From Igneacidithiobacillus copahuensis (GTDB lineage: Bacteria; Pseudomonadota; Gammaproteobacteria; Acidithiobacillales; Acidithiobacillaceae), in contig NZ_JAAXYO010000182.1 in the NCBI RefSeq assembly GCF_018854015.1, positions 70,290 through 134,289 on the forward strand: a stretch of DNA of 64,000 nucleotides. Direction: 5' to 3'. The position numbers and the translations under genes are program-made. Positions within the stretch are counted from its first letter, which is position 1; the number at the start of each line of letters is the position of its first letter. Shown here in pieces: positions 27,827 to 36,039 of the stretch. Below the pieces are notes generated by a model. That model was not told where the DNA came from, did not search any database, and saw only the letters and a program-made list of their open reading frames with translations.

Positions 27827-29200
27827 TCAGTGATGAAAGGACTCTTTTCCCGGCTCTTTGGGGTGACTGGGGGGATCCTTTTCCAGATCGTCGACAGCAG
27901 CGCGCAGATCGCGCAAGAGGATTTCGCCCATGTCACGAGAGAAACCCTCGCGTAAAACGATGCGCAACACCGCGAGCTGTTCGGCGTCCTTGGGCAGGGT
28001 ATAGGCAGGTACTTGCCAGCCCTGCATCTTCAATCGATCGGAAACGTCGTACACAGAATAGCGTTGGCTATCGCGTAAGCGAAAGGCAAAAACCGGGATA
28101 CTTTCGCCCGTGCTCAATAGAGCAAATGGGCCGATTTTGGCGATTTCGCCACTGAGCCATAGCGCAATGTCCTGCAGGTTTTTCATGACCCGAGTGTACC
28201 CGGCGCGTCCCAGCCGCAAAAAATTATAATATTGACCCACCACCTGGTTGCCAGGCCGGGAAAAATTCAGGGTGAAGGTGGGCATGTCGCCGCCCAGATA
28301 ATTGACATGAAAAATCAGATCTTCGGGCAGGTAGACCTTGCCCCGCCAGATCGCCCAGCCGATACCCGGATATACCAGCCCGTATTTGTGTCCAGAGACA
28401 TTGATGGAAACCACGTTGGGCAGGCGAAAATCCCACTCCAGATCGGGATGCAAAAAGGGCGCGACGAAGCCGCCGCTGGCAGCATCAATGTGTAGAGGTA
28501 CCTGTAGTCCACGTTTTTTGTTCTCCTTGACCATGGCATCGTGGATACTGCGCACCGGCTCAAATTCGCCAGTAAAGGTGGTCCCCAAAATGGCAACCGC
28601 GCCGATGGTATTTTCGTCCATGCGCGCCGTGACTTCCTCGGCACTGATGACATAGCGATCCTCGTGGATAGGGATATAGCGCGGCTCTACATCCCAATAG
28701 CGGCAAAATTTTTCCCATACGACCTGCACGTTGCTGCCCAAAATCAGGTTGGGCCGACTGCTGTCCTTGCCCTGCTTGTGTCGCCACTCGCGCCAGCGCC
28801 ATTTCATTGCCATGCCCGCCAGCATCACCGCTTCGCTGGAGCCAATGGCCGAAACGCCAATAGGCTCCTCCTTGTCTTTGGCGTGAAAGAGATGGGCGAT
28901 GATCTGCACGCAGCGGCGTTCGATTTCCGCTGTCTGCGGATATTCATCCTTGTCGATCATGTTCTTGTCGAAGGTTTCCGCCATCAGGGTGCGCGCTTCT
29001 GGGTCCATCCAGGTAGTGACGAAGGTCGCCAGATTCAGGCGGGCGTTACCGTCCATCATCAGCTCGTCGTGAATGAGCTGGTAGGCGACCTGCGGTTCCA
29101 GATCCCCTTCCGGCAGGTACTCCTTCGGAATGGGAGCGTCCATGCGCCGCGCGCCATAGGTGGGGGTCAAAAAGGAATCTTTCGCTTTGCTTTCTGGCAT
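27827..29200 (-). CDS. gadB: glutamate decarboxylase
   Basis: A 457-residue PLP enzyme converting glutamate to GABA with consumption of one cytoplasmic proton. Motifs are SSEAVMLAGMAMKWRWR, the PLP-aspartate region PLHIDAASGGFVAPF and the lysine in INVSGHKYGLVYPGIGW. Length and sequence resemble GadA/GadB of acid resistance system 2. An AGGAG site precedes the ATG at 29200. No gadC-type antiporter is adjacent. In an acidophile a pH-homeostasis role is plausible. Confidence 0.94.
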   Translation of the reverse strand: MPESKAKDSFLTPTYGARRMDAPIPKEYLPEGDLEPQVAYQLIHDELMMDGNARLNLATFVTTWMDPEARTLMAETFDKNMIDKDEYPQTAEIERRCVQIIAHLFHAKDKEEPIGVSAIGSSEAVMLAGMAMKWRWREWRHKQGKDSSRPNLILGSNVQVVWEKFCRYWDVEPRYIPIHEDRYVISAEEVTARMDENTIGAVAILGTTFTGEFEPVRSIHDAMVKENKKRGLQVPLHIDAASGGFVAPFLHPDLEWDFRLPNVVSINVSGHKYGLVYPGIGWAIWRGKVYLPEDLIFHVNYLGGDMPTFTLNFSRPGNQVVGQYYNFLRLGRAGYTRVMKNLQDIALWLSGEIAKIGPFALLSTGESIPVFAFRLRDSQRYSVYDVSDRLKMQGWQVPAYTLPKDAEQLAVLRIVLREGFSRDMGEILLRDLRAAVDDLEKDPPSHPKEPGKESFHH

Positions 29201-29336
29201 TGACTACTCCTGTGTTTTCCCATGCTGTCCATCAGTCTAGTAGAAATATCTAGTTCGGGAACGCGGACAGCCATAAAGCGAACTACAATCTAATCACGTG
29301 GTCTGTAAAGGTAACGCGGTTCTGCGAGGAGATGCG

Positions 29337-29717
29337 GTGGATATCAGTTTTGATGACAGTGCGGCCTGGATTCGCCGCTCCCAGACGGATATGAAGGCAT
29401 TTCTGGAGGCTCTGGCCGAGCGGCTGGAGCAGGGTATGCCGGGTTTTGTCGAGGTGGATCGCAAAAAGGATGGGCTCTTCTCCCATCATCAGCATCTCGA
29501 GCACCTGGTGGTGCATGCCGGCGAGTTCGATTACCACCTGAATTTCAACGGCACCCATGTCGAAACCCTGCGCGCTCGGGTGGTGCGCAACGTCGTGCTG
29601 AAACGCGAGATTCTCCCTTTGGCAGACTGGCTGAAGTCGCTGTTGCAGGACACGGCAGCGATCTCTACGGAAATGCAGGCAGCCAGCCAGACCCTGCACG
29701 ATTTTTTGCTGCAGTAA
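29337..29717 (+). CDS. hypothetical protein, first gene of the PspA operon
   Basis: I do not recognise this 126-residue soluble protein. It is a single alpha/beta-looking domain with an acidic N-terminal helix, the central HHQHLEHLVVHAGEFDYHLNFNG and a C-terminal helix. GTG at 29337 is favoured because GAGGAG lies 5 bases upstream; a longer frame opens at 29298. A TACAAT (29284-29289) could be the operon's -10 element. It is 12 bases from the next gene and so probably belongs to the envelope-stress operon. Confidence 0.65.
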   Translation: MDISFDDSAAWIRRSQTDMKAFLEALAERLEQGMPGFVEVDRKKDGLFSHHQHLEHLVVHAGEFDYHLNFNGTHVETLRARVVRNVVLKREILPLADWLKSLLQDTAAISTEMQAASQTLHDFLLQ

Positions 29718-29729
29718 AGCGAGGTGCCT

Positions 29730-30698
29730 ATGTCGCTGTGGGACAAGATTCAGAAAGGACTACACGAAGTTACCGAAGACCTGGAAAAGACGGTTGCCAA
29801 TGTTGCGAGCCAAGTAGGTGCAGTGAATGTGGCTCCCAGTGCGGCGGCGCAGCAGCGTGCCGCAGAGTGGCAGGTGGCCCTGCAACAGCGCCGTTTGCCG
29901 AGTTTTGTGCAAGAACGTCTGCGCGCTACGGCAGCCGGACAACGGCCCTGGATCCAGAGCGGGCCGGTCGCTGCCCTGCTGATGGAACGCAGTCACGGTA
30001 TCCACCCGCTCGGGATGGTGGGGGGCAATTGTTGGTATCACTTCGGTTTTTCCTGGACCCAGGGACATTACGATGGGTGGCACCAGGCCATCGATCGCCT
30101 GCGCCTGGAGGCCGTGGCGATGGGCGCCAACGCCGTCCTCAACGTCGATATGCGCGTGCGTCACGGCGATGGCGAAGACATGGATTATGCCCTGATGGGT
30201 ACCGCAGTGCGTATCCAGGACCTGCCCCCGGCTTGGGAGCCCGCCGTGGCGACAGTGTCGTCGCTGGAGTTCGTGCGCCTGCTGGAAGAGGGGGTAGTGC
30301 CGGTAGGCATTGCCATTGGTGCCGAGTATGACTGGTATCAGCCCTGGGGTGGGACGATGCTGGATCAGGCCAACCAGGCGGCACCCTTTGCCGCGCGCTA
30401 CTGGAACATGGAGATCCCCGATCTCTCGAGCTTTCAGGAAAACGTCCGCCGCCGCGCGCTCTATAACCTGCGCGAAGACGGCCGCAAGCTGGGGGCGGGG
30501 GTCCTCGCCCATACCCAGTATTCCCAGGTGTTCCGCGTCAATAACGAACAAGGGGAGGGTTTTCTCTGCCGGCACATTGCCATTGGCACCGCCGTCAGCT
30601 ACGAGCCTTCCCGCGCGCCGCAGCACGAATTGCTCCCCACGGTTTCCCTGGGTGGCCCGTTGCGTTCTTTCCGTCCTCATCGCAAGGATCTCCTATGA
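29730..30698 (+). CDS. UPF0145/YbjQ-type repeat protein, long form
   Basis: A 322-residue protein. After an N-terminal amphipathic helical region (about 1-60, SLWDKIQKGLHEVTEDLEKTVANVASQ) come two modules resembling the YbjQ/UPF0145 heavy-metal-binding-like fold. The first (about 75-155) has LGMVGGNCWYHFGF and LRLEAVAMGANAVLNVDMRV. The second (about 170-300) is more divergent but repeats EFVRLLEEGVVPVGIAIG and AHTQYSQVFRVNN. The ATG at 29730 has a GAGG site 5 bases upstream. The next gene overlaps it by 4 bases. Confidence 0.7.
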   Translation: MSLWDKIQKGLHEVTEDLEKTVANVASQVGAVNVAPSAAAQQRAAEWQVALQQRRLPSFVQERLRATAAGQRPWIQSGPVAALLMERSHGIHPLGMVGGNCWYHFGFSWTQGHYDGWHQAIDRLRLEAVAMGANAVLNVDMRVRHGDGEDMDYALMGTAVRIQDLPPAWEPAVATVSSLEFVRLLEEGVVPVGIAIGAEYDWYQPWGGTMLDQANQAAPFAARYWNMEIPDLSSFQENVRRRALYNLREDGRKLGAGVLAHTQYSQVFRVNNEQGEGFLCRHIAIGTAVSYEPSRAPQHELLPTVSLGGPLRSFRPHRKDLL

Positions 30699-31513
30699 CT
30701 AAAGAAGTGATTGCTCCCCACGCCGTAGAACGTCTGAAGGGCCTCCGCTCCCAAGGGAGTCACGAGGGCATCTTTACCTCCGACCTCTCTGTGAACGAAT
30801 TTGTCATGGTACGCAAGGCGGAGTTCGAGCCCCTGGGTCTGGTGGTCGGCTCGTGCATCTATCACATGGGTATTCAGTACGGCAGTTGGAATCAAAACAT
30901 GGAGATGGATGTACTTTCGCAGGCGATGTATCAGGCCCGTGAGCTGGCCATGAGCCGTATGGAACAGGAAGCCATCATCCTGCAGGCCGACGGCGTGGTG
31001 GGCGTGCGCCTGGAAGTGAAGCGTATGGAATGGGACCAGGATATTCTGGAATTTATGGCTATCGGTACGGCGATTGCTCACCGCTCCGGCGTCCCCGGGT
31101 TCAAGGGTGTGGGCGGCAAACCGTTTACCAGCGATCTCTCCGGGCAGGACTTCTGGATGTTGCTGGAGGCAGGGTATCGACCGATGGAAATGGTGATGGG
31201 TTCCTGCGTGTACCACGTTGCCCACCAGGGCGTGCTGCGGAGTATGGGGAATATCGGGCGCAATACCGAGCTGGAGCAGTTTACTCAAGCCATGTACGAC
31301 GCCCGCGAACTCGCCATGGAGCGCATGCAACAGGAAGCGGCGGATGCCCAGGCGGATGGCATCACCGGCGTCCAGTTGCATGAAGGAAGCCATAACTGGA
31401 AGCCGCACGTCATCGAGTTTTTTGCGGTAGGTACCGCCGTGAAGGCAATGGAGGATGCAGATACGCGGGTGGATGCCCTGCGTCCGCAGCTCGTATTGCC
31501 CGTCAACGATTAA
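30695..31513 (+). CDS. tandem UPF0145/YbjQ-domain protein
   Basis: A 272-residue protein made of two clear UPF0145-like repeats. Repeat 1 has GIFTSDLSVNEFVMV, LVVGSCIYHMG, MYQARELAMSRMEQEA and ADGVVGVRLEV. Repeat 2 has KPFTSDLSGQDFWML, MVMGSCVYHVA, MYDARELAMERMQQEA and ADGITGVQLHE. YbjQ-like domains form oligomeric rings, but their function is not established. It overlaps the preceding paralogue and is followed 18 bases later by pspA. Confidence 0.78.
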   Translation: MTKEVIAPHAVERLKGLRSQGSHEGIFTSDLSVNEFVMVRKAEFEPLGLVVGSCIYHMGIQYGSWNQNMEMDVLSQAMYQARELAMSRMEQEAIILQADGVVGVRLEVKRMEWDQDILEFMAIGTAIAHRSGVPGFKGVGGKPFTSDLSGQDFWMLLEAGYRPMEMVMGSCVYHVAHQGVLRSMGNIGRNTELEQFTQAMYDARELAMERMQQEAADAQADGITGVQLHEGSHNWKPHVIEFFAVGTAVKAMEDADTRVDALRPQLVLPVND

Positions 31514-31531
31514 ATTTGCAGGAGAGCGACT

Positions 31532-32257
31532 ATGTCATTATTCAAGCACGCATCGGAAATCGTGCAGGCGCGCATCAATCATTTTTTGGACAACGCCGAG
31601 GATCCGTCGGAGACCTTGGATCTTTCGTACGAAAAGATGATGAGCAATCTGCAGGATACCAAACGTCATCTGGCCGACGTTGCCACCGAAAAGCTCAGTC
31701 TGGAGCATCAGATGGCCGATGCCAAAAAGGCTGCGGACCAGGCCGATGCCGATGCCCGCACGGCGTTGCAAGCCAACCGGGAAGACCTCGCCAAGGCGGA
31801 GCTCACCCAGAAGCAGGCTGCGTTGGCCAAGCTGCAGTCGCTGCAGGAGGCGCACGACAAAATTGCTGCCCAAGTCGACAAACTGACGGAATTCGAGACC
31901 AAACTGCAGGACAGGATCGAGTCCTTTCGTACCCAGAAAGAGGTGATGAAAGGCGAGTTGGCGGCTTCGCAGGCCGAGATCCAAGCGGAAAATTCGCTCT
32001 CGGGACTGGGTAAGGGCATGAACGATGCCGGCGAAGCGATGCAGCGGGTACAGGATCGCCTGGGGCAATCGCAGAGCAAGGCCGAGGCAATGGAAGCGCT
32101 GATGGACTCGGGCGCCATCGATGATCCCCTCGATCATCGCAGCAAGACCGATAAAGAGATGGCGCAACTACGCGAGCAAAGCGGCGTCGATGATGACTTG
32201 GCGCGGCTCAAGGCGGAGATGGCGAAGTCCCAGCCAGCGAAGGATTCGGGTTCGTAA
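31532..32257 (+). CDS. pspA: PspA/IM30 family protein
   Basis: A 241-residue coiled-coil protein of the PspA/Vipp1 (ESCRT-III-like) family that binds damaged inner membrane. It has an N-terminal amphipathic start, MSLFKHASEIVQARINHFLDNAEDP, then a long Ala/Gln/Lys/Glu-rich helical hairpin and a short C-terminal part. It lacks an adjacent pspF, pspB or pspC; instead its partners are two YbjQ-type proteins and a hypothetical protein. Its last 50 bases overlap the convergent DUF2063 gene. Confidence 0.88.
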   Translation: MSLFKHASEIVQARINHFLDNAEDPSETLDLSYEKMMSNLQDTKRHLADVATEKLSLEHQMADAKKAADQADADARTALQANREDLAKAELTQKQAALAKLQSLQEAHDKIAAQVDKLTEFETKLQDRIESFRTQKEVMKGELAASQAEIQAENSLSGLGKGMNDAGEAMQRVQDRLGQSQSKAEAMEALMDSGAIDDPLDHRSKTDKEMAQLREQSGVDDDLARLKAEMAKSQPAKDSGS

Positions 32258-32975
32258 CGCAGACAATCCCAGCGGCAGCCCAGGCCTCCAGGAGTTCTCG
32301 CGACCAGTCGAAGGGACATTCGTCCGCGGGGAAGGCCAAGGCATGAGCCTCGGATGGAGCGCGCGGAGCGTCGACCAATGCGGCGGCAAGACGCGCCTCC
32401 TGCAGCTCCAGTTCGCGGCTGAAAACCTGGCCTTGGCCGTCCCGATGGATCAGCAGATAGCAGTCGCGTTTGGCCGGCTGCTGAGATTCGGCGGTGCTGC
32501 AGTGCACGGCAAAGGGATAGTGTTGCAGGCTTGCGCTGGGGGCGAGTTGGACCCATCCATCGGCAAGATTGCTTTCGCCTAATTCTGCCGGATTCTCGGC
32601 AATGGCAAGATTGAGGGTGAGCCATTCCCAGTGCAGCAGCGCGGGCAGGAATTCCGGCAGTGTCGGATAGTCGCTCGAATGCTCCAATACGAACTGGCAG
32701 AAGGCGCTGGGTACGGCATGAAAGCTGGGGCTGGGGCAGTCGCACCGGGTAAGAAAATCGTTGAGCAGTGTTTCCCAGCATTCGTTTCCGACATGACGCT
32801 GGCTCTCGGGAAAGGCATCCTGGAGATTCGCCGCAAAACTCGCGCGAAACATCTCCCGATACAGTGCAAAAATCTCCGGGGACCATCCCTCTGGCACGGG
32901 TCCATCCGCCTGGCGCACGCATCTGGATAGGTCACGCAGGCGCTCCGGGTAGCTAGGCAGCGTCGTCGATCTCAT
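32208..32975 (-). CDS. HvfC/BufC family RiPP maturation partner (DUF2063)
   Basis: A 255-residue protein. Its N-terminal part, PEIFALYREMFRASFAANLQDAFPE followed by AFCQFVLEHSSDYPTLPEFLPALLHWEWL, matches DUF2063, the partner of MNIO enzymes that presents the precursor peptide. The ATG at 32975 lies inside the end of the MNIO gene (23-base overlap), giving tight coupling. The 3' end overlaps pspA tail to tail by 50 bases. It is the third gene of the leftward bufferin/Hvf-like cluster. Confidence 0.82.
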   Translation of the reverse strand: MRSTTLPSYPERLRDLSRCVRQADGPVPEGWSPEIFALYREMFRASFAANLQDAFPESQRHVGNECWETLLNDFLTRCDCPSPSFHAVPSAFCQFVLEHSSDYPTLPEFLPALLHWEWLTLNLAIAENPAELGESNLADGWVQLAPSASLQHYPFAVHCSTAESQQPAKRDCYLLIHRDGQGQVFSRELELQEARLAAALVDAPRAPSEAHALAFPADECPFDWSRELLEAWAAAGIVCVTNPNPSLAGTSPSPP

Positions 32976-33765
32976 GACGTAGGCGCTGCAGTTCGTCGAG
33001 AAGGATTTCCAGAGGGGGAATATCATTATCCCACTCCAGCAGGGTAGGGCGCGGACCAAAACGCTGCCATGCTTCTCGCAACAAAGCACTGACTTCGGGG
33101 CTTACGCCGCTGTCGTGGGTGTCGATCAACCAACCTTTCGGATGGGCATAGAAGCCCGCGACGTGATAATAGCGGATGCGTTCTGCCGGTAAAGCAGCAA
33201 GGAAATCGCCGGCGGAGTAGTGATGGTTTTGGCTGTTGACGAAAAGGTTATTGAGATCGAGCAAGAGCTCGCAGCCACTTTCTTGCAGTACCGCCAGCAG
33301 GAAATCGAGCTCACTGCGGTCCGATTCGGGAAAGCAGCCATAGAAAGCGGTATTTTCCAGAACCAGCGGCTGTCCGAGAAAATCTTGCACGCGCCCGATA
33401 CGCTCGACGGTCCAGCGCAGGCTCTGCTCGTGGAAGGGGATGGGAAGCAGATCGTGGAGATAGCCCTGAGCGTCCTGACAATACGCCAAGTGCTCGCTGT
33501 AGACGACCGCACCATGCCCGCGCAAAAAGTCACGCAGCCGCTGGAGGAAAGCTTGATTGAGAGGCTCGGGGCCGGCGATCGACAGTGACAGGCCATGGCA
33601 AAAAAGTGACTTGTGCTCCAGTACCCGCTGCAAATCCTTGGCAGGCGGACCCCCAAAATCCAGCCAGTTTTCCGGCGCAATTTCCACGAAGTCGACGGGC
33701 AGCGTCGCGCAACGCTCGGCGAATTCCGGCAGGAACTCCCGTCGCAGTCCGAGCCCCCAGGACAT
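32953..33765 (-). CDS. MNIO-family RiPP maturase (DUF692, HvfB/BufB-like)
   Basis: A 270-residue TIM-barrel protein of the multinuclear non-heme iron oxygenase family, whose members modify cysteines in precursor peptides. Likely metal ligands sit in FCHGLSLSIAG, VVYSEHLAYC, LVLENTAFYG, LLDLNNLFVNSQN, RYYHVAGF, DTHDSG and LLEWDND. The ATG at 33765 fits the family start MSWGLGLRREF, 14 bases after the precursor gene. The substrate is almost certainly the upstream Cys-repeat peptide. The related BufB and HvfB enzymes make copper-binding heterocycles or thioamide-type groups. Confidence 0.9.
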   Translation of the reverse strand: MSWGLGLRREFLPEFAERCATLPVDFVEIAPENWLDFGGPPAKDLQRVLEHKSLFCHGLSLSIAGPEPLNQAFLQRLRDFLRGHGAVVYSEHLAYCQDAQGYLHDLLPIPFHEQSLRWTVERIGRVQDFLGQPLVLENTAFYGCFPESDRSELDFLLAVLQESGCELLLDLNNLFVNSQNHHYSAGDFLAALPAERIRYYHVAGFYAHPKGWLIDTHDSGVSPEVSALLREAWQRFGPRPTLLEWDNDIPPLEILLDELQRLRHEIDDAA

Positions 33766-33779
33766 CGTCGAGCGGTCTA

Positions 33780-34100
33780 TTACTTTGCCGATTCCATCTT
33801 TTTCATCTGTGCTTTGCCGCACTTACCGTCATGGGCGCGAATCTGGGCTTTGCTGGTACAGTGGGATTCCGCCATCTTGCCCATGCTGCGCGAGCAATTT
33901 CCCTCTCCCATACTGCGCGAGCAGTTGCCTTCCCCCATCATGCGGGAGCAGTTCCCTTCGCCCCTCTGCGCGCCATTTGGCGACATCTGTGCCTGCCCGT
34001 TCATGGGCGCGGCAGTAGTACTGGCGTCGGCCACCAAGGGCAGGCTGCCGAGGCTCAGGGCAAAGAGCGAGGCCAATCCCAGTTTTGCGGATGTATGCAC
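33780..34100 (-). CDS. Cys-repeat RiPP precursor (BufA2/HvfA-like bufferin)
   Basis: A 106-residue secreted peptide starting with GTG at 34100, six bases after GGAGGG. Residues 1-26 form a Sec signal peptide ending ADA. The mature part has three exact-length 9-residue repeats, EGNCSRMMG, EGNCSRSMG and EGNCSRSMG (residues 48-74), then ESHC and DGKCG. This gives five Cys in all. Known HvfA/BufA2 peptides carry EGKC(G)-type motifs, so this core is a variant with Asn-Cys-Ser-Arg. With the MNIO and DUF2063 genes behind it, the call as a metallophore-type RiPP precursor is strong; copper as the metal is inference. Confidence 0.85.
   Translation of the reverse strand: MHTSAKLGLASLFALSLGSLPLVADASTTAAPMNGQAQMSPNGAQRGEGNCSRMMGEGNCSRSMGEGNCSRSMGKMAESHCTSKAQIRAHDGKCGKAQMKKMESAK
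33879..33959 (-). repeat. three 27-bp tandem repeats encoding EGNCSR(M/S)MG
   Basis: Three consecutive 27-base units within the precursor gene encode the 9-residue core repeats. The codons vary between copies while the amino acids stay nearly constant, which points to selection on the peptide rather than to a recent duplication. Confidence 0.85.
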
Positions 34101-34155
34101 GGTGATCCCTCCAAGTCGATCTGGAGTTCCAATAATCGAAACTCTCTAGGACTCT

Positions 34156-34164
34156 AGTATATCA
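34156..34164 (-). promoter_or_regulatory. extended -10 of the precursor-gene promoter
   Basis: On the minus strand TGATATACT provides a TGn extended -10 element about 55 bases before the GTG of the RiPP precursor gene. No good -35 is visible, as expected for extended -10 promoters. Confidence 0.4.
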
Positions 34165-34261
34165 CAGTTGCGGCGGAAATTTTACTGGACCTGCCACAGT
34201 GTCACAAAAGGTTCATATTGATTCGCTATAGTATCGCTACCGATCAGCCAAGGAGAGCAGC

Positions 34262-34829
34262 ATGTCGGAAGTCCGTTGCCGCTTAACTTCAACACAACAG
34301 CCTCCGCGAATGCCGGGGCGGTTCAATACCTCGTAGCCGTAGTGGACTGGTTCAGTCGTAAGGTGTTGTCCTGGCGGGTTTCCAACAGTCTTGATGCGGG
34401 TTTCTGCGTAGAGGCCCTGAAAGAGGCCATACGCCGCTATGGCACCCCCGAGATCTTCAACACGGATCAGGGCGCTCAGTTCACCGCGGAGTCCTTCCTC
34501 TCTGTACTCCGCCAGCACGGCATTCGAATCAGTATGGACGGCAAAGGCCGGGCCCTGGATAACGTCTTTGTCGAATGGCTTTGGCGCACCGTCAAATACG
34601 AGCACGTCTACCTACGGCCAGCAGAAACAGGAACCGAGTTGAAAGCTGGCCTCAGGACCTACTTCGACTGGTATAATGCCGAAAGACCGCACTCCTCTCT
34701 GGGAGACAGAACACCCGATGTGGTCTATGCAGAAGGTTTACAAAGGCTGGTGGCCTGACCTGCCATGGAAACAGGTTCAGAGCTTAATCACCACAGCAGG
34801 CTGTCCAATCCAGGGGGACCACCTCAAAC
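34262..34829 (+). pseudogene. IS3-family transposase remnant (OrfB C-terminal part) with right end
   Basis: The open frame 34276-34758 encodes the C-terminal integrase core of an IS3-type OrfB: YLVAVVDWFSRKVLSW, FNTDQGAQFT (second catalytic Asp), FVEWLWRTVKYEHVYL (catalytic Glu) and WYNAERPHSSLGDRTPD. The N-terminal half, including the first catalytic Asp, is missing, and recognisable homology starts near 34318. After the stop, GGGGGACCACCTC near 34815-34829 looks like the usual right terminal repeat. Just upstream, AAGGAGAG and ATG (34262) begin an unrelated short frame, so the element may have cut another gene. It is not functional. Confidence 0.8.
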
Positions 34830-35051
34830 GGTCGAGTTTCCAGACGACAAGCGTATCGCCATCGCGCAGCATATCGAACGCCTTGTGTCATTTTCAGAAG
34901 GCGAGCGCACAGAATATCAAGAGTCGACTGCATACGATGTATGTATCGGATGAGATGAGGTCACGATAAGGGAACTGTTTCGCCCATTTCGCGCCTTTAT
35001 GGACAAATGTTACGTCAATGACTTCTCTGACAAGTGTCTTATGCGAGATTG
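34759..35051. other. IS3 end plus non-coding stretch
   Basis: The first 70 bases are the right end of the IS3 remnant. The remainder up to the lysR stop shows no recognisable gene, RNA or strong hairpin. Confidence 0.4.
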
Positions 35052-35942
35052 TTACCCCTTCAACCAGGAATGTAGATCTTCGACCGCAATGTTGATAAAC
35101 GCCCGCAACCTAGGCGGCATGAAGCGTTGCCGCGGATAAACGATATAAATGGGATCTGCCTTCGCATGCCATTCCGGAAGGACGCGCACCAACCGTCCCT
35201 CCGCGCAGGCTTGTCGGCAGAGATACACTGGCAGTAGCGCCAAGCCATTGCCCGCCAGTGCCATGGTGGCAATCAACCCGATATCGTTGGCCAGCACCTG
35301 CCCGAGCATGGGTACGGTGAAACTGCTGGCAGCATCGTGGAGCGTCCAGTTCTCCTTGCCTAGCGGGGTGAATTGCAGGCAACTGTGATGCCGCAACGCC
35401 TGTGGTGAATCGAGAGGGGCCGCGCTGGAAAGATAGTCCGGGCTAGCAAACGCGGCCCAATGCGCAATGCCGACGTTCTTGGCAACCAGCGTCGAATCCT
35501 TCAATGGACCGGTGCGAATTGCTACATCGATCCCTTCGGCTACGAGATCCGCATAGCGGTTCGTCAAGATCAGTTCGATCTGAACCTTGGGCCATTGCAT
35601 ACGCATCTTGCACAAGATAGAGGAAAGAATCTCGTCGCCAACATCAACGGGGGCCGTGACTCGCAACAAACCGCAAGGCTCTGCGGCAGCCTCGGTCACC
35701 GCAGCCTCGGCATCGAGTATGTGCAGTAACCCGGCTGACGCGTGATCGAAATAGATCTGGCCGGAATCCGTCAGGTGCAGGCGGCGCGTCGTCCGCTGCA
35801 AGAGCGTGACCCCTAAGCGCTTTTCGAGCATGGCGACGCGGTTGCTGACCGTTGAGGTCGGCAAGCCGAGCAGGCGGGCCGCGGCACTGAAGCTGCCCGC
35901 TTGTACTACCTTGATGAAAGCAGCGACTTGGTTGAAATCCAT
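35052..35942 (-). CDS. LysR-family transcriptional regulator
   Basis: A 296-residue regulator with the N-terminal winged helix-turn-helix MDFNQVAAFIKVVQAGSFSAAARLLGLPTSTVSNRVAMLEKRLGV and a C-terminal substrate-binding domain of the type seen in the CrgA/DhcR subgroup. The ATG at 35942 gives the canonical start. It is divergent from the pirin gene across a 97-base gap containing LysR-type half sites, so it probably controls pirin and the hydrolase gene behind it. Confidence 0.93.
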   Translation of the reverse strand: MDFNQVAAFIKVVQAGSFSAAARLLGLPTSTVSNRVAMLEKRLGVTLLQRTTRRLHLTDSGQIYFDHASAGLLHILDAEAAVTEAAAEPCGLLRVTAPVDVGDEILSSILCKMRMQWPKVQIELILTNRYADLVAEGIDVAIRTGPLKDSTLVAKNVGIAHWAAFASPDYLSSAAPLDSPQALRHHSCLQFTPLGKENWTLHDAASSFTVPMLGQVLANDIGLIATMALAGNGLALLPVYLCRQACAEGRLVRVLPEWHAKADPIYIVYPRQRFMPPRLRAFINIAVEDLHSWLKG

Positions 35943-36039
35943 TTTTCCAATCCAATAGAAAGTTTTTTTGCATTTAAGCATCTAGTGCGCGAAACGGCTA
36001 CTTTCTATGATGACGCTATCGACTCATAGGAGAGCAGTC
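35943..36039. promoter_or_regulatory. lysR-pirin divergent control region
   Basis: The gap holds TGC-ATTTAA-GCA at 35969-35980, a LysR-type dyad, and a wider inverted repeat with arms ATAGAAAG (35955-35962) and CTTTCTAT (36001-36008). TATGAT at 36006-36011 could be the -10 of the pirin gene, so it overlaps the distal arm, and an AGGAG site precedes the pirin ATG. Operator assignment is inference. Confidence 0.45.

Noticed and set aside
29201..29336. sigma-54 promoter for the PspA operon, as in enterobacteria
   Set aside because: No TGGCA/TGC pair with -24/-12 spacing was found; only a TACAAT -10-like hexamer is visible.
33879..33959. 27-bp repeats considered as CRISPR repeats
   Set aside because: They are contiguous codon repeats inside the RiPP precursor with no spacers and no cas genes.
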